From Ureibacillus manganicus DSM 26584 (lineage in GTDB: Bacteria > Bacillota > Bacilli > Bacillales_A > Planococcaceae), in assembly GCF_000772945.1 (NCBI RefSeq), contig NZ_JPVN01000005.1, forward strand, positions 158,807-222,806: a DNA stretch of 64,000 nucleotides, given 5' to 3'. The first letter of the stretch is position 1. Every line of letters begins with the position of its first letter. A model generated the notes under the pieces. It saw nothing but the letters and a program-made list of their open reading frames with translations, had not been told where the DNA came from and made no database searches. The translations under genes and the position numbers were made by a program. This document shows positions 1-9,681 of this stretch, one piece after another.

Positions 1-1070
1 TTTCCTTTAGCGAATCTTGGTGAGTAAACAAGTAAAGGAACATACTCACGTGTATGGTCTGTTCCAGGGAATGTTGGGTCATTTCCATGGTCTGCTGTGA
101 TAATCAATAAATCATCTTCAGCTAATTCAGATAACACTTCTGGTAAACGACGGTCAAATTCTTCTAACGCTTTACCGTAGCCAATTGGATCGCGGCGATG
201 ACCGTAATTTGCATCGAAATCAACTAAATTTAAAAAGCTAATACCATGGAAATCACGTTTTACAACTTCAACAAGCTGATCCATTCCGTCAGTATTATTT
301 TGAGTGCGAATTGATTCAGTAACACCCTCATTATTGTAAATGTCCGAAATTTTTCCAATAGCGATAACATCTAGCCCTGCATCATTTAGCTCGTTCATTG
401 TTGTACGACCAAATGGTTTCAATGCATAATCATGTCTATTAGAAGTTCGTGAAAAATTACCTGGCGTTCCGATAAACGGACGCGCAATTACACGGCCAAC
501 TAAAAACTCAGGCTGCAATGTAATTTCACGTGCAATTTCACAAATTTTATAAAGTTCATCTAACGGAACAATATCTTCGTGTGCTGCAATTTGTAGAACT
601 GGATCTGCAGATGTGTAAACGATAATTGCACCCGTCTCCATATGCTCTTTCCCTAATTCATCAAGAATCGCTGTTCCACTTGCTGGCTTATTTCCAATTA
701 CTTTGCGACCTGTTTTAGCTTCTAATTGTTCGATTAGTTCAGCAGGGAATCCTTCAGGATATACTTTAAATGGTGTGTCAATATTTAACCCCATAATTTC
801 CCAATGTCCTGTCATCGTGTCTTTACCTACTGAAGCTTCTTGCATTTTGCCATAGTATGCTTTAGCAGTATCAACTTTGTTTATCCCTTTAATTTCACGA
901 ATGTTAGAAAGACCAAATGACTCAAGGTTTGGCATTGTTAGCCCGTTCATTTCCTCTGCAATATGTCCTAAAGTATCTGCTCCTATATCACCAAAGTTAG
1001 CAGCATCAGGCGCTTCTCCAATACCGACTGAATCCATAACCACTAGATGTATTTTTTTAAACTTGTTCAT
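1..1070 (-). CDS. deoB: Phosphopentomutase DeoB (3' end cut by window edge)
   Basis: Interconverts ribose-1-phosphate/deoxyribose-1-phosphate and the 5-phosphates in cytoplasmic nucleoside salvage. The translation starts [19 protein letters not shown], where the Asp of MDSVGIG is the family's N-terminal metal ligand. It continues through DTMTGHWE, which holds the active-site Thr, and [17 protein letters not shown], the C-terminal metal site of the alkaline-phosphatase superfamily. About 356 codons are present and the C-terminus is missing off the left edge. The ATG at 1070 follows a perfect AGGAGGA ribosome binding site. It lies 106 bp downstream of xerD, the same neighbour as in B. subtilis (ripX-drm). 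Identification is secure. Confidence 0.96.
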   Translation of the reverse strand, partial: MNKFKKIHLVVMDSVGIGEAPDAANFGDIGADTLGHIAEEMNGLTMPNLESFGLSNIREIKGINKVDTAKAYYGKMQEASVGKDTMTGHWEIMGLNIDTPFKVYPEGFPAELIEQLEAKTGRKVIGNKPASGTAILDELGKEHMETGAIIVYTSADPVLQIAAHEDIVPLDELYKICEIAREITLQPEFLVGRVIARPFIGTPGNFSRTSNRHDYALKPFGRTTMNELNDAGLDVIAIGKISDIYNNEGVTESIRTQNNTDGMDQLVEVVKRDFHGISFLNLVDFDANYGHRRDPIGYGKALEEFDRRLPEVLSELAEDDLLIITADHGNDPTFPGTDHTREYVPLLVYSPRFAKG

Positions 1071-1176
1071 ATTTTGTTCCTCCTACGATGTTAACTTTAC
1101 CTGTTTACAACTCACTCGGGAAATTATACCGATAAAATTTTAAAAAATCCCGAAATAACACTTCGAACCTATAAAT

Positions 1177-2085
1177 TTAAGCTCTCGGATGGAATTGTTT
1201 GTATACTTCCGATAGTCTTGTTTTGCTAATATGTGTGTAAATTTGGGTTGTCGAAATATCGGCATGACCTAGCATCTCTTGAACTGCTCTTAAATCTGCG
1301 CCATTTTCTATTAAATGGGTTGCAAAGCTATGCCTTAAAGTATGGGGCGTAATTTCCTTTTTTATATTCGCTTTTTGTGCATGTTCTTTTAGAAGTTTCC
1401 AGCACCCTTGTCTTGTTAAGCGTTTCCCTCTTTGGTTAATAAAAAACGCATCAGTTTTCGGATATTTACCTTGCAGCTGATCTCGCGCAATTTGTAAATA
1501 AGAATCAATTGCTTTAAGCGCACTTTTTCCTAGCGGGACAATTCGCTCCTTCCCACCCTTACCGAACACACGTACAAAACCCATTGTGATGTGGACATCA
1601 TTTAAATCTAACCCAATACATTCGCTAATGCGCATTCCTGATGCATAGAGCAACTCTAACATGGCAACGTCACGAATCCCTTGAGGTTTTCTTCGATCAG
1701 GTGCGGCAATTAGAGCATCAATTTCCTCAATTGTTAAAACCCTTGGGAGCTTTTGATCGATTTGTGGCATGTCTAGATGAATCGTTGGATCTGAATCCGT
1801 CACCTTCTCACGCAGTAAAAACTGGTGAAATGACCTTATCGCCGATATATGCCGCGCAATAGATCTAGCCGCAATACCATTAGTCCGTAGATCTTCCAAA
1901 TGTAGCAGTATGTTTGAACGGGAGACTTCCGATAAATTCTCAATCTCTTGTACTTTATGTAAATGCTCAATATAACTTTCTAAATCTCTTCGGTAAGAGG
2001 CTAATGTATTTTTTGAAAGCTGCCTTTCTACTTGTAAAAAATGAATATAATCTAACAGTGCATCCTTTGAATGTTTCACCTTCAT
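1177..2085 (-). CDS. xerD: Site-specific tyrosine recombinase XerD
   Basis: Resolves chromosome dimers at dif together with XerC/CodV. It has an N-terminal SAM-like DNA-binding domain (about residues 8-95) and a C-terminal catalytic domain. Counted from the in-frame GTG at 2088, the catalytic residues visible are R153 (GMRISE), K177, H249 and R252 (PHTLRH), H275 (LGH) and nucleophile Y284 (QIYTHI). Total length is about 302 residues, normal for XerD. I prefer the ATG at 2085 because AAGG then sits 7 nt upstream, but the GTG at 2088 is possible. The gene sits between fur-side genes and deoB, which supports XerD over XerC. Confidence 0.95.
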   Translation of the reverse strand: MKVKHSKDALLDYIHFLQVERQLSKNTLASYRRDLESYIEHLHKVQEIENLSEVSRSNILLHLEDLRTNGIAARSIARHISAIRSFHQFLLREKVTDSDPTIHLDMPQIDQKLPRVLTIEEIDALIAAPDRRKPQGIRDVAMLELLYASGMRISECIGLDLNDVHITMGFVRVFGKGGKERIVPLGKSALKAIDSYLQIARDQLQGKYPKTDAFFINQRGKRLTRQGCWKLLKEHAQKANIKKEITPHTLRHSFATHLIENGADLRAVQEMLGHADISTTQIYTHISKTRLSEVYKQFHPRA

Positions 2086-2303
2086 CACCTAACCTTCTTA
2101 CGTTTTATGATAGTTTTTTTCTGGCAGGTGTACAAGATTTATCCCTTGATTTTGCAAAAAGTCTTAAAGTTTCCTATCTATATTTAAACACTGTCTATTA
2201 TACTCAGTAGTTTGTCTATTAATTTAGCATTTGCGTCAATTATCATATACGTTTTGTCTGTTATTTATATCAAAATCTAATAAACCCGATTTATTTTTCC
2301 AAA

Positions 2304-2339
2304 AGAAAAAGCACAATCCCCGAAAGGATTGCACTTTTT
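2304..2339 (-). terminator. Rho-independent terminator of the zinc-ribbon operon
   Basis: A stem of about 10 bp around a CGAAA-type loop is followed on the minus strand by a T run. The two non-Watson-Crick positions become G-U pairs only in the minus-strand RNA. This assigns the terminator to the gene ending at 2359. Confidence 0.8.
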
Positions 2340-2358
2340 ACACACAGAATGCCCTATT

Positions 2359-3921
2359 TTATTTATTTAACACTTTTCTTATATAGCCCCCACAATAATA
2401 ACTAGCAAAAGAAAGTATGTAGGCAACAATTAATGTACTAACGATTTCAAAGCCGATTTTGATTGAGTTTTGATCGTAAATATAGTCAATGCCAATCTTG
2501 ATGCCAAACCCATTTACCAGTACTAATTGGATTGCAGTAAACATTAACGCAAAAATCGCAATATCTTTCAGATTCAATTGATGCGCATTAAATGTAAAGT
2601 ACCCTACTACCGCTATAATAATGACCGCAATTAAAAATAGCAAAATCATGTTATGGAACAAAATATCCGTGCCTAGCATATCGACCATTACTTCATTTCC
2701 ACGTCCATTAAACAAGGCGCGATAAGAAAATGTTTCATGATTGTTGCCCATCTGGAATAATCCTAAAATTGACATTAACCAAGTCGCAATCCCTGTATAC
2801 ACTGACATAATAAAGTGCGGGATTTCAGGACCGTACCTCATAAAATCTTCCATAATAAACACTAGTGAATACAAATAATTAAACACTACACCTACAAAGG
2901 TAGCTATAAAGGCTGCGTATGCATAGAGTACTATTTTGGACTGCTCTGCAGTTTTCACAAATACTAATTTTCCGTAGTAAGAAATTAGGGCAAAACTTCC
3001 GAAAAATAAAGTCGATAAAATTAGCGATGTATATAGAATGTCAATAAATGACGTTGATAAACTAATTTTCAATGTTCCTTCTATAAAATAAGCATCAACG
3101 GTTTTATTGAAAGAAACACGCGCAAAAATCGATAAAATCATCATGACAACTGTGTATCCCACTATGGAATAAAGGATTCCTTTATAAACTGGCCAGTTAT
3201 TCTTAATTGCCATCCGACCATAAATAATCCCACCAATGATTAGTGCGAGTATTGGAATTATTAGTAAACCTGTAAAAAGATTATTTAAGTCAACCTTTAT
3301 CCCTTCTGTTTCTCCCATAGCACCTACAGTCATTTCAAAGTCTAAATCTGCATTATGAAGTAAAGCCGCCATAATGGGGAATGAGGTGAAGTTTGGGACA
3401 TCAACATCTATACCAAACTGACTTGATATTTTATCTTCTATTACATCAGGTTTTAATAAAGCTGCAAAGACAATAGTTTCTTCATCATAATACCCAAATT
3501 CGTCTCCTAATGCAGAAAGTGCAGTAGACTTAATCCAGAATGTACTAATAATCATAATAATGAGTGCTATGAAAATTGGTACCATTATTAATTTATTCTT
3601 TTTTATATAATTTAAGTTTTCTATAGAAGTAGATTTTAACCGTTCTGTATTTATATTTACCTTTGAATGTATTTTCATGTTTGGGATTGTATCTTCTGCC
3701 ACACGATTCAATGTATTTTTCTTATGTTCTTTTGCTAAATAAGATTGCCCACAATTTACACAATAAGAATAGCTGAACTCATTTTTCGTTCCACAATTTG
3801 AACAAAAGTCGTTGGCAGTATATGTTAAATAATTTTCATCATATGAATCGATTCGTTTTGACGTTTCGGGACAATACACATAATGACTCGGATGCTGCCT
3901 ATTACAATGTATACACCTCAT
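2359..3921 (-). CDS. Zinc-ribbon polytopic membrane protein, unknown function
   Basis: About 520 residues. The N-terminus carries a degenerate ribbon (CIHC...YCPETS, fourth Cys missing) followed by an intact Cys4 ribbon (CSNCG...YCVNCG). A linker of roughly 60 residues and about nine hydrophobic segments follow. The start is the ATG at 3921, preceded by AGGAGGGC. It overlaps the stop of the upstream gene as TAATG, so translation is probably coupled. I do not recognise a named family. The architecture (cytosolic zinc ribbons plus membrane channel-like bundle) recalls the zinc-ribbon envelope proteins around TcaA/YvbJ, and a gene of that type is divergently transcribed next door. Confidence 0.75.
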   Translation of the reverse strand: MRCIHCNRQHPSHYVYCPETSKRIDSYDENYLTYTANDFCSNCGTKNEFSYSYCVNCGQSYLAKEHKKNTLNRVAEDTIPNMKIHSKVNINTERLKSTSIENLNYIKKNKLIMVPIFIALIIMIISTFWIKSTALSALGDEFGYYDEETIVFAALLKPDVIEDKISSQFGIDVDVPNFTSFPIMAALLHNADLDFEMTVGAMGETEGIKVDLNNLFTGLLIIPILALIIGGIIYGRMAIKNNWPVYKGILYSIVGYTVVMMILSIFARVSFNKTVDAYFIEGTLKISLSTSFIDILYTSLILSTLFFGSFALISYYGKLVFVKTAEQSKIVLYAYAAFIATFVGVVFNYLYSLVFIMEDFMRYGPEIPHFIMSVYTGIATWLMSILGLFQMGNNHETFSYRALFNGRGNEVMVDMLGTDILFHNMILLFLIAVIIIAVVGYFTFNAHQLNLKDIAIFALMFTAIQLVLVNGFGIKIGIDYIYDQNSIKIGFEIVSTLIVAYILSFASYYCGGYIRKVLNK

Positions 3922-4343
3922 TAATTGCCCTCCTGTATAACACCGCAGCAAGGGCAATACATATGTTGTGCTTCTATTAACTGTTCACAAGTATTACAAA
4001 TAACTTGTTGTGCATTTGGATCAATAAAATAAGGATTCAACGTCCCACAATTCCCACAAAACTTTGCACTTTCTTCCACCTGTTGCTGACAATTCGGGCA
4101 GTGATGTAATTGTGCAGCAAATTTTGTAATTGCATTTTGAGTTTGGTATATGATCACATCTTTATGTATAATTTCATCCGAAATATTTTTAAGTAATGAA
4201 ATATCAACCTCATCAATTCTTAATTGACCTAGAGTAATTTCACCTAACTTAATAACTAAATTTATTCTTTGTTCTTTCGCTAGATTAAGTTGTTGTTTTA
4301 GCTCTTGAAGTTCGGGGACTCTTTGCTCAATTGAATCTATCAT
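3921..4343 (-). CDS. Small double zinc-ribbon protein with coiled coil
   Basis: A 140-residue soluble protein. Residues 1-75 are heptad-rich and probably form a coiled coil. The rest holds two Cys4 ribbons, CPNCQ...FCGNCG and CNTCE...YCPCCG. The ATG at 4343 has TTGGAGGG 6 nt upstream. A TTG 15 nt further out lies upstream of that site and is unlikely to be used. It is the first gene of a two-gene operon and its stop overlaps the next start (TAATG). The function is unknown. The paired ribbons and coupling suggest it binds the ribbon-bearing N-terminus of its membrane partner, which is inference. Confidence 0.75.
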   Translation of the reverse strand: MIDSIEQRVPELQELKQQLNLAKEQRINLVIKLGEITLGQLRIDEVDISLLKNISDEIIHKDVIIYQTQNAITKFAAQLHHCPNCQQQVEESAKFCGNCGTLNPYFIDPNAQQVICNTCEQLIEAQHMYCPCCGVIQEGN

Positions 4344-4483
4344 ACTATTTCCCTCCAATATTATTATTCCATTCTAATTCTAATGGGTTATCCATAATTC
4401 TATCAACCTAAAAGAGGTATTAATTTTTTCCAAATAACATGGTACTATAGTTTTAGTTAACTATATTACAAAAGGAGTAAACT

Positions 4484-6136
4484 ATGAAAAAATGTTCTAA
4501 TTGTGGTTTTGAAAGTAAAGACCACGAAAAATTTTGTATCAACTGTGGAACGATGTTTCCCGCCCCTAGCAACAATATACATAATTCTTCACAGCAAGAA
4601 TCCGTTCCTCCAAACAATTTAAACAATACGATGGAACAACCAACTATGGAACCTAATCATCCAAGCCATTCGCCTAATCATCCAGAATCTATCCCTTTCC
4701 AACAAGGTGAATTCCAACAACCGCAACAAATATGTACAAACTGTGGTAGAGTATCCGTGAATCCTAGTCGTTTTTGCTTAGAATGCGGCGCACCGTTAAC
4801 AGAAGTGCCAATGAATAACCAAACGTTTCAAAACGACCAAGCAAAACGTACACAATACGACCAACCACAAAAAGTAAAAAAGCCTCTAAGTCTAGGTGCG
4901 AAAATCGGAATTATTTCTGCCATAGTTTTAATTGGATTAGCAATTGGTGCACATTTCTTCATCCAAAACATGCTAGATCCAAAAGGTCAATTAGACAAAA
5001 TTACACAATACTTTAAGGATGGAGATGAAGAACAGTTCACGAATTCCTTTGTGTTCCCTGATGGCACATATGTCGAGCCAAAAGCATTCTATCAATATGT
5101 TGAGGACAATGATTGGATTATTGATGATTTAGATGAGGCCGTGCAAGACGTAAAAAATGGAGCTATTATAGGTATTGTCTATAACGAAAATCATGATCGA
5201 CTCATGTCAGTAAAACAAGAGGACTTCTTATTTTTCTATAAAAAGACAGTATTTCAAGTAATTCCTGTTGAATTCTCGGTCTATAATTATTTTCCTGACT
5301 TTGAAAGCACACTAAAAATCGGTGAACAAAAAGCGGTTAATATATCAAAAGAGGAAACAAAAATTGGTTCGTTCGCACCAGGAATTTATAAATATACTCT
5401 GAACTATAAAGATGATTACTTTGAAGAAACTATCAATGAAGAAGTAATTATATCTGGTACTGGTAAAAATAAATATACTTATGAAATTGATTTAAGTCCT
5501 AATTTCATCTATTTATCTTCTGATATCGATGATGCAACAGTATTTATTAACGGGAAAGATACTGGTAAAACACCATATGAAATTGAGTTCATCGCTGCGC
5601 CTTTAGATGGTTCTGTGGAAATTTACGCAGAAGCAACAAACGAAAATGGTGAAACGATACAATCAGAAACCCTTTATTTAACCGAATATGACACACATAT
5701 TTACTTTGCTGAAATTCAGGAGCTTTATGAAATTCAAGATTTCTATGATTATTACAGTTACGAAGCAGAAGATATGTTCTATAGTTTTAGATGGGACTAT
5801 CAATACGCTGTAAATATGGCAGACTTTAGCTATGTGGAAGATTATTTTATTGACGGTAGCCAACTTCAAAATAATTACGAGACATTTGTTGTAGATCACG
5901 AGGACTTAGGTTTTTACTATTATGATTTTATTTCAAATGAAGTTATAGACAGTTATCCACTTTCTGCGAATAGTTTAATTGTCGAAACCCTTGAAACATT
6001 TGAATTTTACTCAGAAGAAGATGGCACATGGCATTACGAACGTGAAAAACGTTATACGTTTGAATATGTCGATGGCATGTTAAAAATTGCAAACATTGAA
6101 GATATAAGAGAAGTAAATAAAACAAAAATAGATTAA
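4484..6136 (+). CDS. TcaA/YvbJ-like zinc-ribbon membrane-anchored protein
   Basis: 550 residues. Two cytosolic Cys4 ribbons (CSNCG...FCINCG at residues 4-22; CTNCG...FCLECG near 85-105) are separated by a Pro/Gln/Asn-rich linker. One membrane segment lies at about residues 143-165, and a large extracellular part follows. That part includes a PEGA-like stretch (YLSSDIDDATVFINGKDTG) typical of TcaA-family proteins. TcaA of staphylococci affects teicoplanin susceptibility, and YvbJ is the B. subtilis homologue of unknown role. The start has AAAGGAG. It is divergent from the two-gene zinc-ribbon operon across 140 bp, so shared regulation is plausible. Confidence 0.75.
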   Translation: MKKCSNCGFESKDHEKFCINCGTMFPAPSNNIHNSSQQESVPPNNLNNTMEQPTMEPNHPSHSPNHPESIPFQQGEFQQPQQICTNCGRVSVNPSRFCLECGAPLTEVPMNNQTFQNDQAKRTQYDQPQKVKKPLSLGAKIGIISAIVLIGLAIGAHFFIQNMLDPKGQLDKITQYFKDGDEEQFTNSFVFPDGTYVEPKAFYQYVEDNDWIIDDLDEAVQDVKNGAIIGIVYNENHDRLMSVKQEDFLFFYKKTVFQVIPVEFSVYNYFPDFESTLKIGEQKAVNISKEETKIGSFAPGIYKYTLNYKDDYFEETINEEVIISGTGKNKYTYEIDLSPNFIYLSSDIDDATVFINGKDTGKTPYEIEFIAAPLDGSVEIYAEATNENGETIQSETLYLTEYDTHIYFAEIQELYEIQDFYDYYSYEAEDMFYSFRWDYQYAVNMADFSYVEDYFIDGSQLQNNYETFVVDHEDLGFYYYDFISNEVIDSYPLSANSLIVETLETFEFYSEEDGTWHYEREKRYTFEYVDGMLKIANIEDIREVNKTKID

Positions 6137-6141
6137 ATTTT

Positions 6142-6183
6142 AACGGTCCTTCGAGTAGCAAACCTATCGAAGGATCGTTTTTT
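6142..6183 (+). terminator. Terminator of the TcaA-like gene
   Basis: Inverted repeat AACGGTCCTTCGA / TCGAAGGATCGTT followed by TTTTTT, 6 bp after the stop codon. Confidence 0.85.
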
Positions 6184-6210
6184 GTTGAGATTAACTATAT
6201 TAGAGCAAAA

Positions 6211-6241
6211 GAAAAAGTACTGCATGTAAGTATACAGTACT
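6211..6241 (-). terminator. Terminator of fur
   Basis: AGTACTG / CAGTACT stem followed on the minus strand by TTTTTC, just after the fur stop. Confidence 0.8.
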
Positions 6242-6252
6242 CTACGAAATTA

Positions 6253-6705
6253 TTATTTAATTCCTTTATTTCCATTACATCGGAAACAAATTCCATGAAA
6301 TGTTAGTCGGTGATCTTTAATAATAAAATTCCATCTTCGTTCAACGATAGCCTCTACATCATCTAATAGGTCTTCTTGAATTTCATCAACAGAACCACAT
6401 TCAATACAGACTAAATGATGATGGAAATGCTTCGCTCCTTCTTGTCGCAAGTCGTAACGGGAAACGCCGTCACCAAAATTAATTTTATCGACAATTTTCA
6501 ATTCCGTTAATAACTCTAATGTGCGGTAAACAGTGGCTAACCCAATTTCAGGTGCCTTATCTTTTACTTTTAAAAATACATCTTCAGCGCTTAGATGATC
6601 TTCTTCATGTTCCAATAGCACTGCAACTGTCGCTTCTCGCTGTGGCGTCAGTTTATAGCCAGCACTATGTAATTGTTTTTTTATTCGATCGATACGGCTT
6701 TCCAT
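6253..6705 (-). CDS. fur: Ferric uptake regulator family protein (Fur)
   Basis: A Fe-dependent transcriptional repressor of 150 residues. An N-terminal winged helix includes the family signature LTPQREATVAVL and ATVYRTLELL. The dimerisation/metal domain has HFHHHLVCIECG and a second CxxC (CFRC) that forms the structural zinc site. The ATG at 6705 lies 6 nt after TAGGAGGGC. The upstream in-frame codons precede that site and are unlikely to be translated. Its position between the SpoIIM-like gene and xerD matches B. subtilis Fur (YqkL), which favours Fur over the paralogues PerR or Zur. The small yqzK gene found between fur and xerD in B. subtilis is absent here. Confidence 0.9.
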   Translation of the reverse strand: MESRIDRIKKQLHSAGYKLTPQREATVAVLLEHEEDHLSAEDVFLKVKDKAPEIGLATVYRTLELLTELKIVDKINFGDGVSRYDLRQEGAKHFHHHLVCIECGSVDEIQEDLLDDVEAIVERRWNFIIKDHRLTFHGICFRCNGNKGIK

Positions 6706-6771
6706 ACGACGCCCTCCTAAACTCACGTTCATTATACCAAATGAGTAAAAGTCATGACAAGGAGAGAATGT

Positions 6772-7281
6772 TTAGAAAATGTAAGATATTACTATAATCT
6801 CAAAAATACATATTCCTGCAAAGACTGCAAGAAGTATAAAAAATAGATTTTGAGCAAAAAAATGTCTTCGATTCGGTCCAACCTTCTTTGAAGTATATAC
6901 CGAACACAGAATTAGTAACAAAATGCAATAGATGAGCTGGAATGGGAACCACCATAGGCTATATACAATCATTGACTCTTGTTGCGTTAGTAAAAATACT
7001 GAGCTAAATCCAAAGAAGGTAGCTCGTATTGCAACTACAAATTGGGCAACAAAAGGAATATACGGATGTGTTGCAAAGAGAAGGACGAGTAAAATGGAAA
7101 CACCTAAAGGAAGAATTGATTGCCAAAATGACACATTAGAAGGATCTATTACTCTAGAATCAATCAATTCGATTAATTGAATGGATTTGTCCAATGCAAA
7201 CGCCTGAAATATAACAACGCCACTCACAAAACTAATTGCTAAAATAACCGCATATTGTATAAGTATAGTAGAACGAAACAT
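6772..7281 (-). CDS. Polytopic membrane protein in the SpoIIM position
   Basis: 169 residues with about five hydrophobic segments and almost no soluble portion. AAAGGAG lies 7 nt before the ATG at 7281. The ATG at 7287 would be too close to it, so I use 7281. In B. subtilis spoIIM sits exactly here (nudF-spoIIM-fur). SpoIIM, with SpoIID and SpoIIP, drives membrane migration during engulfment. The protein is about 45 residues shorter than B. subtilis SpoIIM and I cannot align it confidently. It may be a diverged SpoIIM or an unrelated membrane protein. Confidence 0.6.
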   Translation of the reverse strand: MFRSTILIQYAVILAISFVSGVVIFQAFALDKSIQLIELIDSRVIDPSNVSFWQSILPLGVSILLVLLFATHPYIPFVAQFVVAIRATFFGFSSVFLLTQQESMIVYSLWWFPFQLIYCILLLILCSVYTSKKVGPNRRHFFAQNLFFILLAVFAGICIFEIIVISYIF

Positions 7282-7422
7282 AAGCATTCTCCTTTCGTTG
7301 ATACATCTTATGCCCGTTCTCTATCATTATGCAATTTTAATAGGATTAAATTTTAAGAAAAAATAGCAATTTTCAAGCTGTGTTCCTCTTTATTTTATAT
7401 GATTAAAATTTGAATGGATTTG

Positions 7423-7962
7423 TTATTGGTTTAGCTTTATCCAAAGTACTGCAAATGCCGTTTTTGCATCATATATTTTTTGTTCTACTACCATTTGCTC
7501 TGCTTCTTCAAGGGTAACTTCAATTAAGGACACGAACTCATCTTCGTCAAGTTCTGCTTTATTTTCTATTTTGTATAATTGTTTTGCCACATAAAGATGA
7601 ATAACTTCATCAGCAAAGCCTGGTGAAGTGGCGAAGGTTTGAATATATGTTAGCTCATGACAGCCAAAACCTGTTTCTTCTTCTAATTCTCTTATAGCGG
7701 TATGTTCAGGGGCCTCCCCCAATTCTAATTTTCCTGCTGGAATTTCTATAATGGACCTCTCTAACGCTTTTCGATATTGTTCAACTAGAATAACTTTCCC
7801 ATCATCTGTTATCGGGATAATTGCAACAGCCCCAGGGTGATTAACAATTTCCCTTTTCGATACCTTTCCATTAGGAAGTGTGACATCATCTACCTTTAAG
7901 GAAATCACCTTCCCTTTAAATATTGGCTCTGTATGGATTGTTTTTTCTTCAAATTTCTTCAT
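7423..7962 (-). CDS. nudF: ADP-ribose pyrophosphatase (Nudix)
   Basis: Hydrolyses ADP-ribose to AMP and ribose-5-phosphate in the cytoplasm. The Nudix box GKLELGE..REL-EEETGF fits Gx5Ex7REUxEExGU, and the flanking motifs (FATSPGFADEVIHLYVA) are typical of ADP-ribose pyrophosphatases. 179 residues, close to the usual length. ATG start with AGGAAA upstream. It is divergent from an aldo/keto reductase, as nudF and yqkF are neighbours in B. subtilis. Confidence 0.9.
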   Translation of the reverse strand: MKKFEEKTIHTEPIFKGKVISLKVDDVTLPNGKVSKREIVNHPGAVAIIPITDDGKVILVEQYRKALERSIIEIPAGKLELGEAPEHTAIRELEEETGFGCHELTYIQTFATSPGFADEVIHLYVAKQLYKIENKAELDEDEFVSLIEVTLEEAEQMVVEQKIYDAKTAFAVLWIKLNQ

Positions 7963-8046
7963 AACTGAGTTTCCTCACTTGTCGTTAAGATTTGTTTCAT
8001 TGTACCATTATTATGGAAATACAGTGATAGAAAAGAGGTTCTTACT

Positions 8047-8946
8047 GTGAAAAAAAGGACAGTTGGAAATAGTGGGATTGAAATTTCAGAACTTAGCTTA
8101 GGTTGTATGTCGCTCCCAACGAATATGAATGAAGCGAAACCTATAATTGAGCTTGCGATTGAACATGGCATAAACTACTTTGATACCGCAGATTTGTACG
8201 ATCGAGGGATGAATGAGGAAGTTGTTGGAAAATGGTTGAAATCTTATCGCAATCAAGTTGTGCTTGCGACAAAAGTGGGAAATGTGTGGAACGAGGACGG
8301 AAAAGGTTGGCATTGGGATGCGTCTCCAACCCACATTGAACAAGGCTTAAAGGACAGTTTACGTCGTTTAAAGACAGATTACATTGACATCTATCAGTTG
8401 CATGGTGGAACAATTGAGGACTCTTTGGATGAAATCATTGCTACCTTTGAAAAATTGAAAAAAGATGGGCTTATACGAGAATATGGCATATCATCCATTC
8501 GCCCAAATGTCTTCTTGCCTTTTTTCAAAAATAGTTCAGCCGTCTCGAACATGATGCAATATAGTATGTTAGATCGACGTGCTGAGGAATGGTTTGAAGG
8601 GATTGAAAAGTCGGGGGCATCTGTTGTAACACGAGGCTCCATCGCTAAAGGATTATTAACAAATGAATGGAAAACACGTATTGAAAAGTCGAATGGTTAC
8701 ATGAGTTATACGAAAGAAGAATTGGTTAATGTACTCCAACAAATTGAGGCTCAGTATGGTGATCTTCATGCAGCAGCTATTGCCTATAATTTAAGTCATC
8801 CCGTCATTGCTTCAACAGTGATTGGAACGAAAAATGAAAAGCAACTTCTCGATAATATAGCAGCTTACAACCTCGCACAAAAGATCAAAAACATCAAGGA
8901 TATTAATCCAACTCTAAAGTTAGACACATATACAGAGCACAGATGA
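8047..8946 (+). CDS. yqkF: Aldo/keto reductase, YqkF-like
   Basis: A 299-residue NADPH-dependent oxidoreductase with the full catalytic tetrad D46, Y51 (FDTADLYDRG), K76 (ATKVG) and H119 (QLHGG), and the C-terminal cofactor segment STVIGTKNEKQL. The substrate is unknown. GTG start with AAAGAGGT upstream. Its last four bases overlap the VanZ-like gene (ATGA), so the two are translationally coupled. The neighbourhood (nudF on one side, yqkE/yqkD further on) supports orthology to YqkF. Confidence 0.85.
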   Translation: MKKRTVGNSGIEISELSLGCMSLPTNMNEAKPIIELAIEHGINYFDTADLYDRGMNEEVVGKWLKSYRNQVVLATKVGNVWNEDGKGWHWDASPTHIEQGLKDSLRRLKTDYIDIYQLHGGTIEDSLDEIIATFEKLKKDGLIREYGISSIRPNVFLPFFKNSSAVSNMMQYSMLDRRAEEWFEGIEKSGASVVTRGSIAKGLLTNEWKTRIEKSNGYMSYTKEELVNVLQQIEAQYGDLHAAAIAYNLSHPVIASTVIGTKNEKQLLDNIAAYNLAQKIKNIKDINPTLKLDTYTEHR

Positions 8947-9443
8947 AAAAATATATATTACTATTAGTGATTGGGTTGATCACCTTGGTTACCTTTTCAA
9001 ACACTACTTATGAACAGCAAACACTCATTCCTTCCTTTAAAACAATATTAGCAGATCAACCTTTTTATAATTTTTTAAGTGGCATTGAACTGAACTACTG
9101 GGGAAATACAATTTCTATTGAGACACGTGGCTATTATCATTTTGTAGAGTTTTTAATACGAAAAGGTTTTCATTTTGTCGGGTATGGACTGTTAGCAAGT
9201 ATATTTTATTTGGTTTATCGAAAATTCAAATTGAAGTTTGCAGTGATTTATGCGATTGTGACAACGTTCATCCTTGCTTGTCTTGATGAATATCATCAAA
9301 CGTTCCTTTCTGGTCGCACGGGAGTTTTTCAGGATGTCATCATAGATACTGCCGGTGCTATAACGTTTGTGGTAATCTGTAAATTTTTGATTTTCATAAG
9401 ATATTTATTGAAAGATAGGAAAACAAAGACCTTCACAAACTGA
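8943..9443 (+). CDS. VanZ-like family membrane protein
   Basis: 166 residues with an N-terminal hydrophobic segment and at least three more, one ending in the charged loop CLDEYHQTFLSGRTGVFQDVIID that characterises VanZ-like proteins. The family is named for the teicoplanin-resistance gene vanZ, but most members have no known role. The ATG overlaps the stop of the reductase as ATGA. A terminator follows directly, so the reductase and this gene form a two-gene operon. Confidence 0.8.
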   Translation: MKKYILLLVIGLITLVTFSNTTYEQQTLIPSFKTILADQPFYNFLSGIELNYWGNTISIETRGYYHFVEFLIRKGFHFVGYGLLASIFYLVYRKFKLKFAVIYAIVTTFILACLDEYHQTFLSGRTGVFQDVIIDTAGAITFVVICKFLIFIRYLLKDRKTKTFTN

Positions 9444-9463
9444 CATATTATGTCAGTTTTTTT
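9437..9463 (+). terminator. Terminator overlapping the VanZ-like stop codon
   Basis: Palindrome AAACTGACATA / TATGTCAGTTT followed by seven T. The TGA stop lies inside the left arm. Confidence 0.85.
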
Positions 9464-9681
9464 GTTGTTTCAATATAATTTAGACTATTCTTATTTATTA
9501 CAAAATTAACTGTTCTATACGAGAACCATTCTAAAACAAACATTGTTTCTCTACTTTCTTAGCACTCTAACTTTTTAAAGGGTCTTGTATAATTCGACAA
9601 GAACTGTTACTATTCGTTTAAACTTTTTTTTAGAAGTTTTGTAAGGTAGTAAGTTTATAGACAACTACATAAAATGCGTTG

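Noticed and set aside
877..1143. Plus-strand 88-residue frame
   Set aside because: Antisense to deoB, which is unmistakable; no supporting signals.
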